Of a DNA stretch of 49,229 bases, positions 8,242-16,828 are shown piece after piece. Positions within the stretch are counted from its first letter, which is position 1. Each line of letters opens with the position of its first letter. The stretch is from a virus: positions 1-49,229 of IMG/VR virus record IMGVR_UViG_3300020281_001072; one strand, given 5' to 3'. The notes under the pieces are model-generated. The model did not search any database and had not been told where the DNA came from. It saw only the letters and a program-made list of their open reading frames with translations. Both the position numbers and the translations under genes were made by a program.

Positions 8242-8829
8242 ATGTTTATTAACGATGCAACTAAAATAGATACTGGTATCTTTACAGATAACTTAGAAGC
8301 AATTAAGAAAGACTATATTCGATTTAGGGATATGGATTACTTCTTTGATTATTCTCATACCTATAATCTTACTGCTGATGCTGGAGACTTCTCTGATTTT
8401 GTTCCAACACAGACTGGATATAAGTGGCAAGTATGTCCTATGGTTTTTAATCGTAGGGCGATTAAAGTTGTACCATTAGAGATAAGACATTCTTTTACTA
8501 CTGATCTTCTTTTAGCACAAGAAGTAAAACCAGTTCTTGCTGTATTTTCTATACTAGAACCAGGAGCAGAGTTAGATCCACATTCTGATGGTGATAAGAG
8601 AATAGACCCACAGTATTGGGATTCTACTGTATATAAATTTCACTTTGCCTTGGATGTACCAGAAGATGGTGATAGTGGATTGGTATGTGGAGGTGAGACA
8701 AGACTATTAAAGAATGGTGATCTAAATGTATTTGATGAAGAAGGAGAACACTATGCATATAATAAAAGTACTGGTAGGAGAGGAGTTTTGATTGTCTCCT
8801 ATATCAAAGCTGAGATTGACAAGGGTTAA
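8242..8829 (+). CDS. Aspartyl/asparaginyl beta-hydroxylase-like 2OG-Fe(II) oxygenase
   Basis: 195 residues. The C-terminal half carries a double-stranded beta-helix signature: FSILEPGAELDPHSDGDKR (HxD iron ligands), FHFALDVP, then GDLNVFDEEGEHYAYNKS (distal His) and GRRGVLIVSY with the Arg expected to bind 2-oxoglutarate. This order matches the Asp/Asn beta-hydroxylase family. The substrate is unknown. First of several oxygenases in a row. Confidence 0.75.
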   Translation: MFINDATKIDTGIFTDNLEAIKKDYIRFRDMDYFFDYSHTYNLTADAGDFSDFVPTQTGYKWQVCPMVFNRRAIKVVPLEIRHSFTTDLLLAQEVKPVLAVFSILEPGAELDPHSDGDKRIDPQYWDSTVYKFHFALDVPEDGDSGLVCGGETRLLKNGDLNVFDEEGEHYAYNKSTGRRGVLIVSYIKAEIDKG

Positions 8830-8864
8830 TCTCCACTGTAAACTAACCATGATAATTTGATACT

Positions 8865-9470
8865 ATGGAACCACATACTGTTGCAAATGATGCTGCAATT
8901 TTTTATACTGAAATTTTACCTCCAAAGTTAGTTGATCTTATGGTTGAAGAACTTTTGGAGATGGAAAAGAATAAAGTTAAATTTGATGATGCTGGTGTAG
9001 GGGGAGATAACAATAGTAGAGTAGATCATAAAGAAAGGAATTCTAAAGTAAGTTGGTGGTATGAGACACACTGGGCAACTAGTGTTATATCTCATTACAT
9101 AGCATTATCTAATAGAAAAAATTGGGAATATGATTTAAATATGTTGGAGAGTCTTCAATTATCTGTATACTTAGGTAAGGATCAAGGTGGTGGAGATGGT
9201 GGACATTATGATTGGCATAGTGATTATGGAACGTCTAATAGAGGAGATTTTACACGTAAGTTAAGTGCTAGTGTTTTAGTAACAGATCCAAGTGAGTATG
9301 AAGGTGGAGATTTAATTTTTAAGGATTATCATAATCGTGAGGTAATAGCACCTAAAGAGAAGGGTACTATAATTGTTTTTGATTCTAGAGTTCCTCATAA
9401 AGTAACACGAGTAACTACTGGTAGAAGAGTATCAATTGTGACTTGGATGTATGGACCTAAGTTAAGATGA
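8865..9470 (+). CDS. 2OG-Fe(II) oxygenase, prolyl-4-hydroxylase/PiuC-like
   Basis: 201 residues. GGHYDWHSDYG supplies the HxD iron ligands, SASVLVTDPSEYEGGDLIF is the conserved strand, and SRVPHKVTRVTTGRRVSIVTW carries the distal His and the 2OG-binding Arg. All ligands are present, so the enzyme is probably active. The end overlaps the next start (ATGA). Likely hydroxylates a protein side chain or small molecule; substrate unknown. Confidence 0.85.
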   Translation: MEPHTVANDAAIFYTEILPPKLVDLMVEELLEMEKNKVKFDDAGVGGDNNSRVDHKERNSKVSWWYETHWATSVISHYIALSNRKNWEYDLNMLESLQLSVYLGKDQGGGDGGHYDWHSDYGTSNRGDFTRKLSASVLVTDPSEYEGGDLIFKDYHNREVIAPKEKGTIIVFDSRVPHKVTRVTTGRRVSIVTWMYGPKLR

Positions 9471-10132
9471 AGTGGCCTAGATTTACTACAGAAGGTTTTA
9501 AGAAGATGAAGTTACCCAAGGATCTCTATGATGAGATCTTTGGGTATTATAATGCAAATAAGGTTCGTGAGTATGTGAGACTTGATGAGGATAAACGTTT
9601 TGATGATGAGTATGGAGCTCATATTGTTGCTGGATCAATAGAAGTAAGATTTGCTAGTCCTAAGGATACCTATGTAAATATGCAACCTCTACCACTAGAA
9701 ACATTACATAGGTGGGCAGAGATGATTAGACCTCATCTGGAAGAATGGTGTGGTGAGAAACTTGTATTCTCTACTGGGTATGGTATTAGAGAATACATAC
9801 CGAATTCTGTCTTGTCTGTTCATAGAGATAATAAAAGAACTCATGTAGTTAGTGCTAATATTTTTATTGATGAAAGTCCAGAAGGATTTGGTTGGCCTTT
9901 AGAATTTGTCGATCATGAAAAGAATATACATAAGGTGGTCTTTGAACATGGAGACATAGTTTTTTACGAGAGCTTGTGTCCACATTCAAGGATAGTTCCC
10001 TTCCAAGGAAACTTCTATAGGAATATGTTTTTCCATTATAGACCTGTGGATTGGGATCATACACTTTACGATGGGAAGAAAGTGAAGTATTATTGTATGC
10101 AAGAAGTTCTCGATGAGGTAATCGAACAATGA
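9467..10132 (+). CDS. 2OG-Fe(II) oxygenase-like protein
   Basis: 221 residues. SVLSVHRDNKRTHVVSANIF gives an HxD motif, HGDIVFYESLCPHSRIVPF a distal His, and GNFYRNMFFHYRP an Arg and closing strand, matching the beta-helix fold of Fe(II)/2OG oxygenases. It overlaps both neighbours by 4 nt, so it is translationally coupled within the oxygenase run. Substrate unknown. Confidence 0.75.
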   Translation: MKWPRFTTEGFKKMKLPKDLYDEIFGYYNANKVREYVRLDEDKRFDDEYGAHIVAGSIEVRFASPKDTYVNMQPLPLETLHRWAEMIRPHLEEWCGEKLVFSTGYGIREYIPNSVLSVHRDNKRTHVVSANIFIDESPEGFGWPLEFVDHEKNIHKVVFEHGDIVFYESLCPHSRIVPFQGNFYRNMFFHYRPVDWDHTLYDGKKVKYYCMQEVLDEVIEQ

Positions 10133-10356
10133 ACAATCAACAAGAAAGAATTTCCTTAGAGTATTTTAAGGATCATTTTCAGGAAGTCTGGAGTCAATGT
10201 GGACGTGGACGTGAGTATGTTATTGAAGGTGACTTTGAACTTATTGAGATGAAATCTATTAAGGATGAGAGAAGACCACAGTTACGTAAACCAACTTGGC
10301 CTCCTGCCGATACAACGGCGATATATAATAAAGATTTCCAACCTTGCGACATCTAA
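10129..10356 (+). CDS. Small hypothetical protein
   Basis: 75 residues, starting MNNQQERISLEYFKDHF and ending with a Pro-rich basic stretch (RRPQLRKPTWPPADTTA). Coupled to the upstream oxygenase by an ATGA overlap. No recognisable domain. Confidence 0.6.
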   Translation: MNNQQERISLEYFKDHFQEVWSQCGRGREYVIEGDFELIEMKSIKDERRPQLRKPTWPPADTTAIYNKDFQPCDI

Positions 10357-10395
10357 GGAAATCCATTATAATACCGAAGTAAACTAATCAGAGAA

Positions 10396-10614
10396 ATGAC
10401 TCTCACTACAAAGTTCAAGAAAGACCTAAGCACTTTACGTGCTGCTGTAGATAAGGACATTTATTTAGATGTAAAAAATCCAAAATTATATAAAAAGATT
10501 GAGAGGTATTATGTTAGTGAGGGTTTAGTTTTAACTGGAGAAGATCCAGATTATGATTATGCAAGGGTAATTGAATGTATTAAAGAGGATTTAGAATGTG
10601 TCCACAAAAAGTAG
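10396..10614 (+). CDS. Small hypothetical protein
   Basis: 72 residues, charged and helical (MTLTTKFKKDLSTLRAAVDK). The 3' end overlaps the next gene by 19 nt in another frame. No domain recognised. Confidence 0.55.
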   Translation: MTLTTKFKKDLSTLRAAVDKDIYLDVKNPKLYKKIERYYVSEGLVLTGEDPDYDYARVIECIKEDLECVHKK

Positions 10615-11234
10615 TAATGGACGGAACTGATTCAGAAGGACGTTCCATTCAACCTGTAGAGCTTTTACATCAAGACTTTATAGGAGTATGGGATGATGTT
10701 ATTCCTGATGATTTCTGTCAATATATTATAAACTTTATGGACACTAGTTCCTATGTTTTACCTAGGGAATTTTCCCACGTACAGGATAAGCAAGTTAATT
10801 TACAGGCATTTGATCCTAATTCTGCTGAATATCTCTATGATCTTATTACTCATTGTTTGAAGAAGTATATTGATATGTATCCATACCTGAGTAACTTCAA
10901 TCATCATAGTAGTGTTACACTATTACAGAAGACTGAACCTAAACAGGGATACCATCCATTTCATTGTGAAGATACTACATGGGATTCTGCTCAAAGAACT
11001 TTAGCATGGATGGTATATTTTAATGATGTGGAAGAAGGTGGTGAGACTGAATGGTTATATCAACAATTAAAGGTAAAACCTAAAGCAGGTAGAGTTGTAA
11101 TTTGGCCAGGTTCATTTACTCATTTACATAGAGGTAATCCTCCAATGGAAAATAAGTATATTGCTACTGGATGGTTTGCATCTAATCAGGGTTGGTATAA
11201 GCATGAAGTCCAAACAATGCAAAGAGATAATTAA
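10596..11234 (+). CDS. 2OG-Fe(II) oxygenase, prolyl-4-hydroxylase-like
   Basis: 212 residues. GYHPFHCEDTTWD (candidate iron ligands, His with a following acidic residue), RTLAWMVYFNDVEEGGETEW, then GRVVIWPGSFTHLHRGNPP (distal His) and NKYIATGWF fit the P4Hc-type beta-helix. The HxD variant here reads HCED, so whether Glu or Asp is the ligand is open. It overlaps the genes on both sides (19 and 32 nt). Confidence 0.75.
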   Translation: MCPQKVVMDGTDSEGRSIQPVELLHQDFIGVWDDVIPDDFCQYIINFMDTSSYVLPREFSHVQDKQVNLQAFDPNSAEYLYDLITHCLKKYIDMYPYLSNFNHHSSVTLLQKTEPKQGYHPFHCEDTTWDSAQRTLAWMVYFNDVEEGGETEWLYQQLKVKPKAGRVVIWPGSFTHLHRGNPPMENKYIATGWFASNQGWYKHEVQTMQRDN

Positions 11235-12015
11235 TATTCCACATTTAGAATGGCATCTGACCCACTCCTGCAATTTTACTTGTCAGGGGTGTGGTCATTT
11301 TACTAATGATGGGTATAGGAGAGACTTCAGTGTTGATGAATTAAAGTCGTGGTATTTACCTTGGGTTGATAAGATAAGACCAAGAGAATTATCCATGCTT
11401 GGTGGAGAACCTTTACTTAATAAAGATCTCATAGAGATCATCTATATGACTAGAGAAGTTTGGGATATAGATGACGAACAATATTTTGAACTTGCTACTA
11501 ATGGATTGCTTATTAATAAACATCCTGATTTGGAGAAGGCATTAAGAGATACTAATTGCACTCTACTTATTACTAAGCATTCTGAAGACCCAACATATCT
11601 AAAATTATTTGAGAAGTCTATGCGAACCATTGAAGGATGGAACATAGATTTTCTTATTCATGATGCAACAGATTATTGGTTGCAAGCATATACAGGATAT
11701 GGATCTACTATTGAACCCATAGGACATGATAACCCTGAAGAGAGTTGGGATAACTGTCCAACTGGACAAGAGAATTTTCAGTTGTATAATGGTTTGATAT
11801 ATAAGTGTGCTCCTTTAGCATACCTTCCTCTACAGAAGGAGAAGTATCCTAATCTATCAGATAAGTGGAATCCTTATCTTAAGTATGTACCATTAACTCC
11901 TGATGGGGATATAGAAGAGTTCTTCTCTAGAGAAGCAGAATCAGTTTGTTCTATGTGTCCAAAGAAGTCTGAATTGATTCAGAAACCATCACCATTACAT
12001 TCGTATGAACGTTGA
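11203..12015 (+). CDS. Radical SAM protein
   Basis: 270 residues from the ATG at 11203 (an in-frame TTG at 11161 is less likely). C23-NFT-C27-QG-C30 is the CxxxCxxC motif binding the SAM-cleaving 4Fe-4S cluster; ELSMLGGEPLL is the GGEP SAM-contact motif. C-terminal cysteines (DNCPTG, YKCAPL, VCSMCPKK) could hold an additional SPASM-like cluster, as in peptide- or sugar-modifying enzymes. It overlaps both neighbours. Lying among oxygenases suggests a shared modification pathway; substrate unknown. Confidence 0.88.
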   Translation: MKSKQCKEIINIPHLEWHLTHSCNFTCQGCGHFTNDGYRRDFSVDELKSWYLPWVDKIRPRELSMLGGEPLLNKDLIEIIYMTREVWDIDDEQYFELATNGLLINKHPDLEKALRDTNCTLLITKHSEDPTYLKLFEKSMRTIEGWNIDFLIHDATDYWLQAYTGYGSTIEPIGHDNPEESWDNCPTGQENFQLYNGLIYKCAPLAYLPLQKEKYPNLSDKWNPYLKYVPLTPDGDIEEFFSREAESVCSMCPKKSELIQKPSPLHSYER

Positions 12016-12739
12016 TTATCTTTATAGTAAGAACGATGTATTCTCCGATGAGTTAAGATTAGATGTTCTTAAAGCATCTGAGAAACATTTTAGGAATAAT
12101 CTTTTAGATCATGATAATGGTATCTTCCAGATAACAGAGTCTATTATTGATTGTCATGGGTTGGCATTGAGTCCAAGTTCATTCTTCCCATACACTGAAC
12201 GTTGTTGGAATATATTTGTTTTAAAGATAAGAGATTTGGTATATGAATATTGTGATAATGCTGGAATCAGTTGGCACTCTATGATTCCATTTTCATTGTA
12301 TGGTGAGAGGATAAGTTATACTCAATACGAAGGGGTTCCAAGGGAGAAGTGGAACCATAAAATATATTCCCGTACCTATGAGGCAGGTAATCATTATGAT
12401 CTTAGGAAGTGGAAGACTGGTAAAAATATTACAGGGTTAAGGAATACATCTAATCCAAAACTTCAATCAGATAGACAAGTTAAAAAGACTTTTATTAGAT
12501 GTGTATATTATATGCAGAATAAGGATGATTCTTTTGGAACACATGTTGAAACAAGTGAAGAAGTGGTTCGTCATAAAGGTATAGAGAATTCAGTATTAAT
12601 CTACTGTAGTAGTGAACTACCAAGTTATAATATTCTTGCACACAATCCTGAGACAGTAGAAGTCACACCTCCTACTAATATAATATTTGAATGGTATATT
12701 AATGAACCCTTTGATGTACCTGATTGGGTCTTGCCTTAA
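12005..12739 (+). CDS. Putative beta-helix oxygenase-like protein, paralog A
   Basis: 244 residues. The middle (FFPYTERCWNIFVLKIRDLVYEYC...) lines up with the two minus-strand proteins downstream, which have W.....YC and HS....R at matching places, and all three end in a YY-x-N strand followed by an NS-(V/L)-I-(Y/F) strand. The His/Asp ligands are less clear here than in its relatives, so activity is uncertain. It converges tail to tail on the minus-strand pair, overlapping by 4 nt. Confidence 0.5.
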   Translation: MNVDYLYSKNDVFSDELRLDVLKASEKHFRNNLLDHDNGIFQITESIIDCHGLALSPSSFFPYTERCWNIFVLKIRDLVYEYCDNAGISWHSMIPFSLYGERISYTQYEGVPREKWNHKIYSRTYEAGNHYDLRKWKTGKNITGLRNTSNPKLQSDRQVKKTFIRCVYYMQNKDDSFGTHVETSEEVVRHKGIENSVLIYCSSELPSYNILAHNPETVEVTPPTNIIFEWYINEPFDVPDWVLP

Positions 12740-13404
12740 TATGGATCAGAACTAATTGTTTTAGGTATTAATTTAGCATCAATCTCTATAGTACGTCTTG
12801 CAGATTTTTTTATTACATCCAATGGTGGATAGTTTGCACTATGAGGTAGTCCAGGATTAAATGCTAATGCAGAGTTTGCCTCTGGTTCATGTAAATATAT
12901 TTTCTTCTCATCAACTTGTATCATTGTACCGTATTCTGGTTTAGGTAATTCTAGATAGATTATTACTTTTATTGCAAGCCACTTCTCAGTGTGTAGATTT
13001 TTGTATGGTGAGAATAATCTCATTCTATTCTCTGCATACTTATCATCCTTAGGTAGTCTATACAATCTAGTAGCAAACATAGAATGTAATTGTAATCTAG
13101 TATGATCTATATCTGCTAATTTGCAGTATTGAATCATTGCTAATTTTGATCTTTCTATTACAGTGTTCCAAATATAATTATCTTCTTTTATAGATTTTAA
13201 AAATCCTCTAGATGATTCAGGAGGAAAAACATCTGATGTCTCACTAACAGGAGATGAGCATACTGATATTCCAATTGGTTTATTCTTATCTTTACTAATC
13301 CTTTTACTAGAATCTTTTATAACATCCTTTAATATATTATCTGGAAGGAAGTTATGATACTTACAGAAGTATTCGCCGTTAAATTTTTTTACTTGTACCT
13401 TCAT
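12736..13404 (-). CDS. Putative 2OG-Fe(II)-like protein, paralog B
   Basis: 222 residues on the minus strand. Start chosen at the ATG ending at 13404, which has AAGGAG six to seven bases upstream; an earlier in-frame ATG would overlap the neighbour. Shares with the adjacent gene a FPPE..S segment, a YCK.A.. helix, TRLYRLP, YGT.I and PGLPHSANYPPL, indicating tandem duplication. The HSA-containing strand resembles the distal-His strand of Fe(II)/2OG enzymes; an HxD motif is not obvious in this copy (its HTEKW segment is degenerate). Confidence 0.6.
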   Translation of the reverse strand: MKVQVKKFNGEYFCKYHNFLPDNILKDVIKDSSKRISKDKNKPIGISVCSSPVSETSDVFPPESSRGFLKSIKEDNYIWNTVIERSKLAMIQYCKLADIDHTRLQLHSMFATRLYRLPKDDKYAENRMRLFSPYKNLHTEKWLAIKVIIYLELPKPEYGTMIQVDEKKIYLHEPEANSALAFNPGLPHSANYPPLDVIKKSARRTIEIDAKLIPKTISSDPY

Positions 13405-13405
13405 A

Positions 13406-14062
13406 TCATTCTCCTTTGTATATAATCCTATCAATGTAGGCATAGTCTGCTACAACTGTCATCCTTAAATGCTTTTCTGTTAGGTTTAGGGGTGGATATA
13501 CTGCACTATGATATAGTCTACCATCAAATATTATAAGTGAGTTCTCTTGCCCAAGGTTTGTTGAGTATTTAGAACCTGGAAATTTAATACTAGTACCATA
13601 TTTTGGATGAGGGTTTTTTAAATAATATACCGTAGTGATTGGACAATCTTTAATATGAGCATGCATATTACCTTGAGTACTATGATGTCTCATACGATAC
13701 TCCAAATCTTTTTTGCTGTGTTGACCTGGAAAATTTAAATCTTTAAGTCTTGTTATCCAAGATGAATGTAACTCTAAGGTTTTGGTATCTAATTCTGCAA
13801 TCTTACAGTATTCGTCAATATGTTTTTGTAGTCTTGTATAGTATTCTTCCCATAGAGGTTCTTTGTCAAATCCTATTTCTAATAATCTATGAGATGCTTC
13901 TGGTGGGAATACCTCTTCATGTATTTCTTTTCTATTATTTTCTAACCATTTTGTAGCAGATTTAAACCTCTCTTCTAACTGTTCTTCAGGTAGAAAATTA
14001 TAAACTTTATAAAAGTAGTATCCATATGCTTTGACGACCTTTACTTTTTCCACAAGCATCAT
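13406..14062 (-). CDS. Putative 2OG-Fe(II) oxygenase-like protein, paralog C
   Basis: 218 residues, first gene of the minus-strand pair. NMHAHIKDCPITTVYYLKNP, KYGTSIKFPG, NSLIIFDGRLYHSAVYPPL and RMTVVADY give a His-rich first motif, distal His and Arg in beta-helix order. Similar along its whole length to paralog B, which follows 1 nt downstream. A late-promoter-like box sits 14 nt before the start on the same strand. Two ATG codons (14062, 14059) are possible starts. Confidence 0.65.
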   Translation of the reverse strand: MMLVEKVKVVKAYGYYFYKVYNFLPEEQLEERFKSATKWLENNRKEIHEEVFPPEASHRLLEIGFDKEPLWEEYYTRLQKHIDEYCKIAELDTKTLELHSSWITRLKDLNFPGQHSKKDLEYRMRHHSTQGNMHAHIKDCPITTVYYLKNPHPKYGTSIKFPGSKYSTNLGQENSLIIFDGRLYHSAVYPPLNLTEKHLRMTVVADYAYIDRIIYKGE

Positions 14063-14090
14063 TGATATGTAAGAGTATTTATGCTATACT
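14062..14090 (+). promoter_or_regulatory. Sigma70-like promoter of the glycan operon
   Basis: TTGATA (14062-14067), 17 bases, TATACT (14085-14090), with TGC directly before the -10 (extended -10). Expected +1 is about 14097, a few bases before the gmd start. It is shared back to back with the minus-strand late box, so this 50-base gap is a divergent control region. Confidence 0.6.
14076..14083 (-). promoter_or_regulatory. Late-promoter-like box CATAAATA, minus strand
   Basis: Read on the minus strand the bases are CATAAATA, 14 nt upstream of the 14062 start, the same element found before many plus-strand genes here. It implies late expression of the paralog B/C pair, opposite in timing to the sigma70-type promoter that overlaps it on the plus strand. 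Confidence 0.5.
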
Positions 14091-14111
14091 CAGAACAATA
14101 ATACCCATACT

Positions 14112-15113
14112 ATGAAGACAGCTTTAATAACTGGAATCACGGGTCAGGATGGATCGTACCTTGCTGAGTTACTTCTAGAGAAGGGATATGATGTTCATGG
14201 TATTGTTAGGAGAGCATCTCTTATTAATACTCATAGGATAGATCATATCTTTGATAGGATTACACTTCACTTCGGTGACATGACTGATTCAGGTAACATC
14301 ATTCATGTTATCCAAAAGGTTAAACCAGATGAGATTTATAATTTAGCAGCACAGAGTCATGTAAAGGTATCTTTTGAGATGCCTGAGTATACAGGTCTAG
14401 TAGATGCTATGGGAACTCTGAGAGTTCTTGAAGCAGTAAGGATTCTTGAGATGCAAGACAAGGTTCGTATCTATCAAGCATCCACATCAGAATTATATGG
14501 TTTAGTTCAAGAGACTCCACAGACTGAAGAGACTCCATTCTATCCACGTTCACCTTATGGTGTAGCAAAGTTATATGGATACTGGATCATCAAGAATTAT
14601 AGAGAGTCATATGGAATGTATGCTTGCTCTGGTATTCTGTTTAACCATGAGTCTCCACGTAGAGGTGAGACATTTGTAACCCGTAAAATTACTCGTGGTC
14701 TCTCACAAATCTCTTGTGGTTTACAGAAGGATCTTGTACTAGGTAATCTTAATGCTAGACGTGACTGGGGTCATGCTAAGGATTATGTTGAAGCAATGTA
14801 TTTGATGCTCCAGCAAGATGAACCTAAAGATTATGTCATTGCTACTGGTCAACAATATAGTGTTAAAGAGTTTGCTGAGAAGGCAGCAACTTATTTTGGA
14901 ATTAATCTTAGGTGGGAAGGAGAAGGATTAGATGAGGTTGGTATAGATAAATCAAGTGGAAAAACCATCATTCGATGCAGTGATAAATACTATCGACCTG
15001 CTGAAGTTGAGACTTTATTAGGTGATGCTCGTAAGGCAAGAGAGGAACTGGGTTGGGAACCTAAGATCTCTTTTGATGAATTAATTGAGGATATGTGTAT
15101 CTATGGACAGTAG
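14112..15113 (+). CDS. gmd: GDP-mannose 4,6-dehydratase
   Basis: 333 residues. Converts GDP-mannose to GDP-4-keto-6-deoxymannose, first step to GDP-fucose. Rossmann motif [12 protein letters not shown] at the N-terminus binds [15 protein letters not shown] carries the catalytic Thr/Ser-Glu and [12 protein letters not shown] the YxxxK pair; [16 protein letters not shown] is the characteristic sugar-nucleotide loop. First gene of a one-direction operon extending to 23.4 kb. The next gene overlaps it by 11 nt. Confidence 0.97.
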   Translation: MKTALITGITGQDGSYLAELLLEKGYDVHGIVRRASLINTHRIDHIFDRITLHFGDMTDSGNIIHVIQKVKPDEIYNLAAQSHVKVSFEMPEYTGLVDAMGTLRVLEAVRILEMQDKVRIYQASTSELYGLVQETPQTEETPFYPRSPYGVAKLYGYWIIKNYRESYGMYACSGILFNHESPRRGETFVTRKITRGLSQISCGLQKDLVLGNLNARRDWGHAKDYVEAMYLMLQQDEPKDYVIATGQQYSVKEFAEKAATYFGINLRWEGEGLDEVGIDKSSGKTIIRCSDKYYRPAEVETLLGDARKAREELGWEPKISFDELIEDMCIYGQ

Positions 15114-16026
15114 TTCTAAAGTATTCGTTGCAGGACACAACGGTTTAGTTGGTTCTGCCATTGTTAGAAATCTAGAGTCAAAGAATTACAATAACATATA
15201 CTGGGTACGAAGGAAGAATTGTGACCTGACAAATAAAGTTCAGGTTGATGCTTACTTCGAGCAATCAAAACCAGAATATGTTTTTCTTGCTGCTGCAAAA
15301 GTCGGTGGCATTATAGGCAATAAGAAATTCCCTGCAGAATTTATCTATGACAATCTGATGATTCAGACAAATGTTATAGATGCTGCTTATCGTCACGGTG
15401 TTAAAAAACTTGTATTCTTAGGATCGTCTTGCATCTATCCTAAGATGGCAAAGCAACCAATAACAGAAGATCAGTTGATGACTGGTCCTTTGGAACCAAC
15501 TAATGATGCTTATGCTATTGCTAAGATAGCAGGTATCAGGATGTGTCGTGCTTATCGTGAGCAATATGGATTCAATGCTATAGCATTACAACCAACAAAC
15601 TTATACGGTGAGAATGATAATTTCCATCCAGAACATGGTCATGTAATTCCAGGTATCATGCGTAGAATGTATGAGGCATTAGGTGAACCTGAGTTTTCAT
15701 GTTGGGGTGATGGATCTGCTATGAGAGAATTCCTTTACATTGATGATCTCGCTGAGGCATGTTATACTTGTATGCAAAAGTATGACTCTGAGGAGATTAT
15801 TAATATTGGTAGTGGCGTTGATGTTACTATCAAAGAACTCACAGGTCTTATTGCTGATGTAGTTGGTTACACTGGCAAGATTGTTTGGGACACTAGCAAA
15901 CCTAATGGTACACCTAGGAAGGTTCTTAACGTAGATAAGATTAAGTCTCTTGGATGGGAACCAACTTTGGATCTCAAAGAAGGACTACGTAAAACTTTTG
16001 AATGGTATAAAGAAAATTATGTCTAG
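15103..16026 (+). CDS. fcl: GDP-L-fucose synthase
   Basis: 307 residues (also called wcaG). Epimerises and reduces the gmd product to GDP-L-fucose. Seen: [16 protein letters not shown] (NADP-binding glycine motif), [15 protein letters not shown] (catalytic Ser), [11 protein letters not shown] (YxxxK), and [13 protein letters not shown]. The ATG at 15103 is preferred over an in-frame TTG at 15085 because the protein then begins just before the first beta strand. Translationally coupled to gmd and to the fucosyltransferase downstream. Confidence 0.97.
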   Translation: MDSSSKVFVAGHNGLVGSAIVRNLESKNYNNIYWVRRKNCDLTNKVQVDAYFEQSKPEYVFLAAAKVGGIIGNKKFPAEFIYDNLMIQTNVIDAAYRHGVKKLVFLGSSCIYPKMAKQPITEDQLMTGPLEPTNDAYAIAKIAGIRMCRAYREQYGFNAIALQPTNLYGENDNFHPEHGHVIPGIMRRMYEALGEPEFSCWGDGSAMREFLYIDDLAEACYTCMQKYDSEEIINIGSGVDVTIKELTGLIADVVGYTGKIVWDTSKPNGTPRKVLNVDKIKSLGWEPTLDLKEGLRKTFEWYKENYV

Positions 16027-16828
16027 CATGATCGGATTTAATAGATTGGGATTGATGGGTAGACTGGGTAATCAAATGTTCCAGTATGCTTCATTAAGAG
16101 GTATTGCTGCTAACAATGGTTATAACTGGATGATCCCTCCACCAGCAGAAGAGAAGAGTTTTGATGAGTGGAAACACCATCAACTCTTTAATTGTTTTGA
16201 GATGACTAACTTACATAATCTCAATGTTCAATATACTGATGGTGAGAGACCTACAATACAAGAGAAGGATTTTACCTTTGATGAGGAACTCTTTAATAAC
16301 TGTCCTAAGTGGGTAGATATTTGTGGGTTCCTTCAGAGTGAGAAGTACTTTAAAAATATTGAAGGAGAGATTAGAAAGGACTTTAGATTCCGTGAGGATT
16401 ATCTTATCCCATCAAAAGAAATGATTGGTGGTGTTGATAAACCAGTCGCACTTCATATTCGCAGAACAGACTACTTAGATTTGGATCATCATAACAGTCT
16501 TGGATTAGATTATTATGAGGAGGGTTTAAGTAAGTTTGATGATAATCGTACTGTTATTATCTTCTCTGATGATCCTGCTTGGTGTAAGGATCAGAAGTTA
16601 TTTGATAGTGATAGATTCTTAGTTGCTGAAGGTAACAGTCAGTATATTGATATGTGTTTAATGACATTATGTGTTGGTCATATCATTGCTAATTCATCAT
16701 TCTCATGGTGGGGTGCATGGTTATCAAAGAGTGAGAAAGTTATTGCACCTAAGAATTGGTTTAGTGGACATCTTAAAGATCAGAATGACACTAAAGATCT
16801 TTATTGTCCTGAGTGGGAGGTAATCTAA
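16019..16828 (+). CDS. Alpha-1,2-fucosyltransferase (GT11 family)
   Basis: 269 residues. GRLGNQMFQYASLRG near the N-terminus and ALHIRRTDYLD at about 144-154 (the HxRRxDY motif that contacts GDP-fucose), plus ANSSFSWWGAWLS near the C-terminus, are diagnostic for family GT11. Transfers L-fucose from GDP-fucose, usually alpha-1,2 to galactose. Start at 16019 overlaps the fcl stop by 8 nt; an ATG at 16028 is also possible. Stop and next start overlap (TAATG). The donor is made by the two preceding genes. Confidence 0.93.
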   Translation: MSSMIGFNRLGLMGRLGNQMFQYASLRGIAANNGYNWMIPPPAEEKSFDEWKHHQLFNCFEMTNLHNLNVQYTDGERPTIQEKDFTFDEELFNNCPKWVDICGFLQSEKYFKNIEGEIRKDFRFREDYLIPSKEMIGGVDKPVALHIRRTDYLDLDHHNSLGLDYYEEGLSKFDDNRTVIIFSDDPAWCKDQKLFDSDRFLVAEGNSQYIDMCLMTLCVGHIIANSSFSWWGAWLSKSEKVIAPKNWFSGHLKDQNDTKDLYCPEWEVI

